DNA of 64,000 bases. Origin: Litoribacillus peritrichatus (GTDB lineage: Bacteria > Pseudomonadota > Gammaproteobacteria > Pseudomonadales > Litoribrevibacteraceae). Position numbers and translations under genes: made by a program. The stretch lies in the NCBI RefSeq assembly GCF_039537985.1, contig NZ_BAABBN010000007.1:124001-188000 (forward strand). Direction: 5' to 3'. Positions within the stretch are counted from its first letter, which is position 1. The number at the start of each line of letters is the position of its first letter. Positions 58,879 through 64,000 of the stretch are shown here, piece by piece. The notes under the pieces are model-generated. The model did no database searches. It had not been told where the DNA came from and saw nothing but the letters and a program-made list of their open reading frames with translations.

Positions 58879-60210
58879 ATGGCTCTGAGACAAGCGCTAT
58901 TCGTACTCGTTTTCTTATTCAGTCCCTTCGTGTCGGCAGAAAGTTACATCTATCTGACCAACAACACGATGGAGACGTTAACCCTACAGACCCGTCAAAC
59001 AGGTCATACTAATATTACTCATGGCAATGAGTGGCAACAGCTGGCAACCGAAGTGCCGCCGTTGGGCACGGTTAAGTTTTTAAGATTTAATCGTGATCAG
59101 GGAATCAAGTGGGGTAAGGACTATTACTTCACAACCACGGTTTCCGGCAACGACCAACAAGCGACTTTGCGCCAGAAGCTGCAAGGCACAATGACATTCA
59201 GCAAAATGTGGTTGTCCGCTGAAGAAGATCCTTGGTATTACGATCGGGAAATTCACAACATTCGTCTGTCTGACGAAGGTGCGGGCACCGAGTTGGCTTT
59301 TAAGTCTGAAGTGGCTCGTGTTTCCGGAGATGATATTCGCTACGTGATTCATAAGAACTGGCAGCAGGAAGCGTCAGCGGACTACAGTAATCAGCTTAAG
59401 GTCCTGAATTATAATACCTGGATTTTGCTGCCGGGCATCATTGCTAAAAATTCATCGGCTCGCTTAGACACCATTGCGGAATACGTGAAAGGCTATGACG
59501 TGGTTGTTTTTGAAGAGGTGTTTGATCCGGTATTAACGGCCAAATTCCGCAGTGCACTGCGAGATGAATACCCGTTCCAGACGGATATTCCGTGGAAATT
59601 TGGTAAAATATTAAACGGCGGTTCTTTCATTGCGAGTCGCTGGCCGATTGTGGAGCAGGACAGTCAGGTTTACGATGCGTGTCGTAAAGATGGTTGCCTG
59701 GCCGCGAAAGGGATCAACTATGCGAAGATTATGAAAGGCAGCAACGCGTTCCACATCTTTGGCACTCACACCCACGCTTATACCAGCGAAGCGGACATCG
59801 CCGTGCGTTTCCAACATCTGGCGCAATTTAAAGCCATGGTGGACAGTAAGCAGATTCCTGAGATTGAGCCTGTCATTATGGCGGGAGACTTCAATGTCGA
59901 TAAGGTGAATTACCCTGCTGAGCACCAAGAGTTTCTGACGCTGTTGAATGGTACTGAGCCCGAGGCGATTGGTGAATATGAGTTCTCATACGCAGGCCCT
60001 GTCAATGTGTATGCGGATGATGAATACAACGAGTATCTGGATTATGTGCTGTATTCGAACGAGCATATGGCGCCGTTCTATTCCACCAACAAGTTGCTGG
60101 TGCCTCGCAGTATTTCGTCTGAGCACTGGGGAAGCTGGGATTTGTCGGATCACTATCCGGTGGTGGGTGAGTTTGAATTCCCGTTACCGAGTGAGTACGT
60201 TGGTGATTAA
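58879..60210 (+). CDS. Secreted sphingomyelinase C-like phosphodiesterase
   Basis: 443 residues. A signal peptide (RQALFVLVFLFSPFVSA) is followed by an extra beta-rich domain of about 150 residues, and then an endonuclease/exonuclease/phosphatase fold. Catalytic signs: LNYNTWI near residue 178, the metal-binding Glu in VVFEEVFDP near 215, AGDFNVDK near 335, and the catalytic His in SDHYPVVGEF near 430. Neutral sphingomyelinases of this fold hydrolyse membrane sphingomyelin and can be haemolysins. It is alone and has a terminator. AAGGA precedes the ATG. Actual substrate untested. Confidence 0.85.
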   Translation: MALRQALFVLVFLFSPFVSAESYIYLTNNTMETLTLQTRQTGHTNITHGNEWQQLATEVPPLGTVKFLRFNRDQGIKWGKDYYFTTTVSGNDQQATLRQKLQGTMTFSKMWLSAEEDPWYYDREIHNIRLSDEGAGTELAFKSEVARVSGDDIRYVIHKNWQQEASADYSNQLKVLNYNTWILLPGIIAKNSSARLDTIAEYVKGYDVVVFEEVFDPVLTAKFRSALRDEYPFQTDIPWKFGKILNGGSFIASRWPIVEQDSQVYDACRKDGCLAAKGINYAKIMKGSNAFHIFGTHTHAYTSEADIAVRFQHLAQFKAMVDSKQIPEIEPVIMAGDFNVDKVNYPAEHQEFLTLLNGTEPEAIGEYEFSYAGPVNVYADDEYNEYLDYVLYSNEHMAPFYSTNKLLVPRSISSEHWGSWDLSDHYPVVGEFEFPLPSEYVGD

Positions 60211-60230
60211 AACCTGACGTTTTGTTTGTG

Positions 60231-60258
60231 AAAAGGCTGTAGCGATACAGCCTTTTTT
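60231..60258. terminator. Terminator between convergent genes
   Basis: AAAAGGCTGT pairs with ACAGCCTTTT around AGCGAT, followed by T2AT. It overlaps the stop of the diguanylate cyclase gene and serves the sphingomyelinase gene. Confidence 0.8.
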
Positions 60259-61276
60259 ATTGGCTGACGACTTGGTTTCTGCCGTTTTGTTTGGCTCGAT
60301 AGAGGGCAGAATCAGAACGCTCGATCAGTGACTCTTTGGTGTCTTCCGGACCGAAGAAAGCCAAGCCGAATGAGGCGGTAATCTTAGAGATTTCCTGACC
60401 GGATTTTTTGTCTTTGATTTTTAATGAAGAGATTTTCTTGCGGGTATTTTCAGCAAGAATTTTAGCTTCCCGCATGGACGTTTTCGGCATTAAGATGGCA
60501 AACTCTTCACCGCCGTAACGGTATGGGATGTGGTTGGTGTCTTCACACATAAAATTCAACACCTGACCAATGCTTTTTAATACAGTATCACCCATCAAAT
60601 GGCCATAGTTGTCATTGAAGGCTTTGAAGTGATCGACATCTAACAGGATGAGAGCATAGGCATCGCTGTCTCTTTTTTTGTCCAGGGTGGTAGCCAGTTT
60701 ATTGTCGAAATGCCGGCGGTTGAATAATTTTGTTAATGTGTCTTTATTCGCGGCTTCTTTGGCTTCTTGCAGTTCTTGTTTGAGCTGGTTGATTTCCTGT
60801 TGTGCATCGCTCAGGACGTTTTTGAATTGTTTGGTGGTGCTGCTGACCAAACGGGTTTTTTCAGAAATGGTACTGATGATGGTTTTTAATTCTTCTTCAT
60901 TGACCGAGCTATTCAAGGAGCGCAATGAAATAGTCAGTTCTCTTTCCAGATCGCCTGCGTTTTGCTCGGTAAAGGTTGCGGATTCGCTCATGTCGCTCAT
61001 GACTTTCTGAAGATTGCTTTCCAGTTTGTCGTCAATGGAAAGTAAGTCATTGATTACATGACGTTTGAAAAGATCTAAACTTTGTTCATGGTTTAATGTG
61101 CCATAGTCTTTCAGGATGTTATTCAGGTCCGTGCTGAGTTTCTTATTTACCCCTGAACAATGGGTATACCAAATTCCGTAGTTGTACGGCGTGATCGGGA
61201 CCTTACTTGCGGTCAACTCAGGAATGGATTTTTTTAGAATTTCGGCGGCCTTCTTCACATCTTCTTTATATTTCAT
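60257..61276 (-). CDS. Cytoplasmic diguanylate cyclase
   Basis: 339 residues without membrane segments. An N-terminal helical region of about 160 residues (PYNYGIWYTHCSGVNKKL near 27) is followed by a coiled coil and a GGDEF domain with an intact RYGGEEF near residue 255. No RxxD inhibitory site is seen just upstream. It should make c-di-GMP, in opposition to the EAL enzyme at 34.6 kb. The N-terminal region is found in other diguanylate cyclases but has no named ligand. Confidence 0.88.
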   Translation of the reverse strand: MKYKEDVKKAAEILKKSIPELTASKVPITPYNYGIWYTHCSGVNKKLSTDLNNILKDYGTLNHEQSLDLFKRHVINDLLSIDDKLESNLQKVMSDMSESATFTEQNAGDLERELTISLRSLNSSVNEEELKTIISTISEKTRLVSSTTKQFKNVLSDAQQEINQLKQELQEAKEAANKDTLTKLFNRRHFDNKLATTLDKKRDSDAYALILLDVDHFKAFNDNYGHLMGDTVLKSIGQVLNFMCEDTNHIPYRYGGEEFAILMPKTSMREAKILAENTRKKISSLKIKDKKSGQEISKITASFGLAFFGPEDTKESLIERSDSALYRAKQNGRNQVVSQ

Positions 61277-61380
61277 GAATACTTATCCAATGGCACAAGA
61301 AATGGCTGTAAATTGAATATCATTAGTTTAGACAATCTTTGAACCATGCGGATGACAAATAACAAAAAGGAAGGGTTTAA

Positions 61381-61812
61381 ATGCCTCGATTAACTTTAGA
61401 TTTACCTGAAACCTTTGTATTTCAATGTACGCAGGTGGTTCGTGTTACTGATTTGAATTACGCCAATCATTTGGGAAACGATGCAATGATTTCACTGTTG
61501 CATGAAGCGCGTTGTCAGTTTTTGGCTCACTTTGGTTTCGTGGAATCCGATATTGATGGCGTTGGCCTGATGGTGACGGATTTAGCGACCATTTATAAAG
61601 CTGAGTGCTTTGCCGGAGATCAGCTGACTTTTGACGTGGGCGTTACCGACTTTAATAAATACGGTTGCGATGTGATTTACCGGGTCAGTAAAGATCAAGG
61701 TAACACTCTAGTGGCGCAGGCCAAGAATGGCGTGGTGTTTTTTGATTACCATCGCCGAACGCTGGTGAATGTCCCCTCTGTTTTCAAGAATCAGTTTTCT
61801 TCCGACGATTGA
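61381..61812 (+). CDS. Hotdog-fold acyl-CoA thioesterase
   Basis: 143 residues of the 4-hydroxybenzoyl-CoA thioesterase/YbgC type. The start VRVTDLNYANHLGNDAMISLLHEAR has the Asp and His/Asn positions of the family's active site. AAGGAAGG before the ATG. The neighbouring genes suggest a role in acyl-CoA turnover. Confidence 0.82.
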   Translation: MPRLTLDLPETFVFQCTQVVRVTDLNYANHLGNDAMISLLHEARCQFLAHFGFVESDIDGVGLMVTDLATIYKAECFAGDQLTFDVGVTDFNKYGCDVIYRVSKDQGNTLVAQAKNGVVFFDYHRRTLVNVPSVFKNQFSSDD

Positions 61813-61872
61813 TTGCCCGTCTGTTTTTTTGCAAGGCGATTGCACTTGGCGTAGTAAAGATGCTAAGTTTAC

Positions 61873-61890
61873 CTTTACGTTAACGTTAAG
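61873..61890. promoter_or_regulatory. LiuR box upstream of liuR
   Basis: CTTTACGTTAACGTTAAG is symmetric except for one pair and matches my memory of the TTTACGT-N2-ACGTAAA LiuR motif. It ends 14 bp before the ATG at 61905, which suits autoregulation of the operon. Confidence 0.75.
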
Positions 61891-61904
61891 TTGTCTTGTG
61901 AGCT

Positions 61905-62279
61905 ATGTCCACGAAAAGAACCTACACCATCAGTGATCTTGCGGCGGAATTTGATGTGACGCCGCGCGCGATTCGTTTTTATGAATCAGAAGGTCTGTTG
62001 TCGCCTGAGAGAGCAGGGCAAAAACGCATTTATCACCAAAAAGACTATGTGTTGTTGAAGTTGATACTGCGAGGGAAACGGCTGGGGTGGTCTTTGGCGG
62101 AAAGTAAACAGCTGATCGACCTTTATGATCCCGAGCAGCAAAATCAGGAACAGTATCAACGCGTCCTGCAAAAAATTGAAGAAAGCAGGCTCCGATTGCA
62201 GCAACAAAGGCAAGACATTGAGTTGATGTTACTTGAACTGGATGAGCACCAAACACGTATCGAACACGCCATGAACTGA
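61905..62279 (+). CDS. liuR: MerR-family regulator LiuR
   Basis: 124 residues. The MerR helix-turn-helix is YTISDLAAEFDVTPRAIRFYESEGLLSPER, then a wing and a long coiled coil. No cysteine metal site is present, which fits an acyl-CoA-sensing type. It lies 133 bp before liuA and has the LiuR box in front. It controls branched-chain amino-acid degradation in related bacteria. Confidence 0.9.
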   Translation: MSTKRTYTISDLAAEFDVTPRAIRFYESEGLLSPERAGQKRIYHQKDYVLLKLILRGKRLGWSLAESKQLIDLYDPEQQNQEQYQRVLQKIEESRLRLQQQRQDIELMLLELDEHQTRIEHAMN

Positions 62280-62412
62280 GTTTTAAGGCCGGACGATCGG
62301 CCTTCGTAGTAAAACCGATAACCAATAAAAATAATACAGACAAACATTGCACTTAACTCTTGAAGCCTAATTCTTGAAAGAGCATGTACAGCAAGACGTC
62401 GAGGTCGGAATT

Positions 62413-63579
62413 ATGAAAAGTCAATACACCAGCCTGAGCTTCGGCTTGGGTGAAACCATAGATTTATTACGCAATCAAGTGAATGAATTTGCCCTGCGTG
62501 AAATTGCGCCGATTGCAGATCAAGTGGATAAATCCAATGAATTCCCGAACGAACTTTGGAAAAAGTTTGGCGACATGGGGCTGTTGGGGGTCACTGTTTC
62601 AGAGGAATACGGTGGTTCGGGGATGGGGTATTTAGCGCATGCGGTGGTGATGGAGGAAATCAGTCGGGCGTCTGCCTCGATAGGCCTGAGTTACGGGGCG
62701 TTTTCTAATCTCTGTGTGAACCAAATCTTCCGCAATGGCAATGAGCAGCAGAAACAAAAATACCTGCCGAAGCTGGTGGCGGGCGATTGGGTGGGAGCAT
62801 TGGCGATGAGTGAGCCAAACGCCGGCTCGGATGTGGTCAGTATGAAGCTGCACGCCAAAGACATGGGTGACCACTATGTGCTTAATGGCAGCAAAATGTG
62901 GATTACCAATGGCCCGGACGCTGATGTGCTGGTGGTGTATGCCAAAACAGATCTGGATAAAGGCCCTCACGGCATTACGGCCTTTCTTATTGAAAAAACC
63001 TTCGCCGGATTTTCTACCGGTAAAAAGCTCGATAAATTAGGCATGCGCGGTTCTAACACGGCCCCTTTGTATTTTGATGACTGTGTGGTGCCAAAGGAAA
63101 ATGTACTGGGTGAAGTCAATCAAGGCGTTCGGGTCTTAATGAGTGGCCTGGATTATGAACGCGTGGTGCTGTCGGGTGGACCGACCGGAATCATGCAGGC
63201 CGCCATGGATTTGGTGGTGCCTTACATCCATGAACGAGAACAGTTTGGTCAGGCCATTGGTGAGTTTCAGCTGATTCAGGGCAAGATCGCGGACATGTAC
63301 TCCCGGATGAATGCATCCAAAGCCTACTTATACGCCGTGGCTGCGGCGTGTGACCGGGGAGAAACGGCCCGTAAAGACGCTGCGGGCGTGATTCTGTACA
63401 CCGCAGAGGTGGCGACCCAGATCGCGTTGGATGCCATTCAGATACTGGGTGGAAATGGCTACATTAATGACTTCGCAGCGGGCCGTTTATTACGAGATGC
63501 TAAACTTTATGAAATTGGCGCCGGGACTTCCGAAGTCAGACGGATGTTGATTGGCCGCGAATTGTTTAATGAGTCTTGA
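62413..63579 (+). CDS. liuA: Isovaleryl-CoA dehydrogenase
   Basis: 388 residues. It oxidises isovaleryl-CoA in leucine breakdown. ALAMSEPNAGSDVVSMKL near residue 135 is the FAD region. The catalytic Glu of the isovaleryl-CoA branch is in GLDYERVVLSGGP near residue 249, with YEIGAGTSEVRR at the end where other dehydrogenases have their glutamate. I chose ATG at 62413, with GGA five bases upstream. Next comes liuB. Confidence 0.92.
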   Translation: MKSQYTSLSFGLGETIDLLRNQVNEFALREIAPIADQVDKSNEFPNELWKKFGDMGLLGVTVSEEYGGSGMGYLAHAVVMEEISRASASIGLSYGAFSNLCVNQIFRNGNEQQKQKYLPKLVAGDWVGALAMSEPNAGSDVVSMKLHAKDMGDHYVLNGSKMWITNGPDADVLVVYAKTDLDKGPHGITAFLIEKTFAGFSTGKKLDKLGMRGSNTAPLYFDDCVVPKENVLGEVNQGVRVLMSGLDYERVVLSGGPTGIMQAAMDLVVPYIHEREQFGQAIGEFQLIQGKIADMYSRMNASKAYLYAVAAACDRGETARKDAAGVILYTAEVATQIALDAIQILGGNGYINDFAAGRLLRDAKLYEIGAGTSEVRRMLIGRELFNES

Positions 63580-63640
63580 TTGTGTGGATAAGTGGTGCGG
63601 AAAAACTGTTACCTAATCGTTTGGGTATGGGAGTTGTGTT

Positions 63641-64000
63641 TTGCAGATTAGCAGCAAAATAGATACTAAATCTGAGAAGTTCGCCTCAAATTCAGCGAAA
63701 ATGGCCGAATTGGTTGAACACCTTAATGGCCTGGTTGCTAAGATCGCTGAAGGGGGCGGTGAAGCTGCTCAGCAACGGCACCTTGCACGGGGTAAGCTGC
63801 TGGCCCGACAACGAATTACGGCATTATTGGATCCCGGCAGCCCATTTCTCGAAATAGGCCAATTAGCGGCCTACCAAGTTTATGGTGAAGACGTTCCGGC
63901 AGCGGGTGTGGTTGCAGGTATTGGCCAGGTGTCGGGGCAGGAATGCATGATTGTCGTGAACGACGCTACGGTCAAAGGCGGCTCTTATTACCCGCTGACG
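63641..64000 (+). CDS. liuB: Methylcrotonyl-CoA carboxylase carboxyltransferase subunit, 5' part
   Basis: 120 codons to the window end, no stop. GGGAG seven bases upstream supports the TTG at 63641; the next upstream frame is closed by TAA at 63614. Translation holds RHLARGKLLARQRITALLDP near residue 49 and GQECMIVVNDATVKGGSY near 99, typical of the beta subunit that carboxylates methylcrotonyl-CoA. It follows liuA as in other liu operons. Confidence 0.88.
   Translation, partial: MQISSKIDTKSEKFASNSAKMAELVEHLNGLVAKIAEGGGEAAQQRHLARGKLLARQRITALLDPGSPFLEIGQLAAYQVYGEDVPAAGVVAGIGQVSGQECMIVVNDATVKGGSYYPLT

Overview
The window comes from a gammaproteobacterium, most likely a marine Oceanospirillales/Pseudomonadales-type organism. 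The basis is the gene set: PycA/PycB pyruvate carboxylase with a divergent LysR regulator as in Pseudomonas, the leucine/isovalerate (liu) genes with a LiuR-type MerR regulator, Pst proteins with large periplasmic insertions, TRAP transporters, DUF6502, DUF6091 and DUF3392 proteins, and two CsrB/RsmZ-type small RNAs. I see no rRNA, tRNA, CRISPR array, prophage or insertion sequence.

Layout. 1-4.9 kb: the end of a DUF6091 solute-binding protein, an exported unknown, and a DUF6502 gene overlapping a fibronectin-type lipoprotein gene. 4.9-14.7 kb: fadH, then a carboxylation block (pycR, pycA, pycB and an SbtA-type bicarbonate transporter) and a large acyl-CoA dehydrogenase; an identical 18-bp inverted repeat lies upstream of fadH and of the dehydrogenase. 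14.7-21.3 kb: a DMT exporter, a MalT-like LuxR regulator with a cupin, a DUF2156 acyltransferase-like gene and rbgA. 21.4-33.3 kb: a same-strand envelope-stress neighbourhood (DUF2170/YjfI-like, PspA, TerB-like, YqiJ, flotillin, a 1798-residue DUF3686/AAA ATPase, rhomboid, zinc-ribbon and single-HKD PLD proteins), preceded by a promoter with three copies of a short palindrome. 33.3-43.4 kb: lipoprotein, c-di-GMP phosphodiesterase, uvrD, a TakP-like TRAP binding protein, and hemN with an FNR/Anr box.

43.8-45.2 kb is a small AT-rich island with two genes of unknown function separated by a well-formed integron attC site, so at least one is a gene cassette. 45.3-47.3 kb: TRAP membrane subunits. 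47.4-54.5 kb: pstS, then pstC-pstA-pstB-phoU, with a Pho box before pstS and another before pstC. 54.5-57 kb: a DUF3392 protein and cysZ flanked by two minus-strand RNAs whose hairpins repeatedly display GGA, the signature of CsrA-sequestering RNAs; the larger one has a GacA-box-like site about 180 bp upstream. 57-64 kb: thioesterases, an acyl-CoA-binding protein, a secreted sphingomyelinase-like phosphodiesterase, a diguanylate cyclase, and the start of the liu operon (liuR, liuA, partial liuB) with a LiuR-box.

The three least ordinary items are the PspA-flotillin-AAA neighbourhood with its putative ribbon-helix-helix autoregulator, the pair of Csr-type RNAs around cysZ, and the isolated integron cassette. 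Gene functions are assigned from remembered family features only; no search was run.
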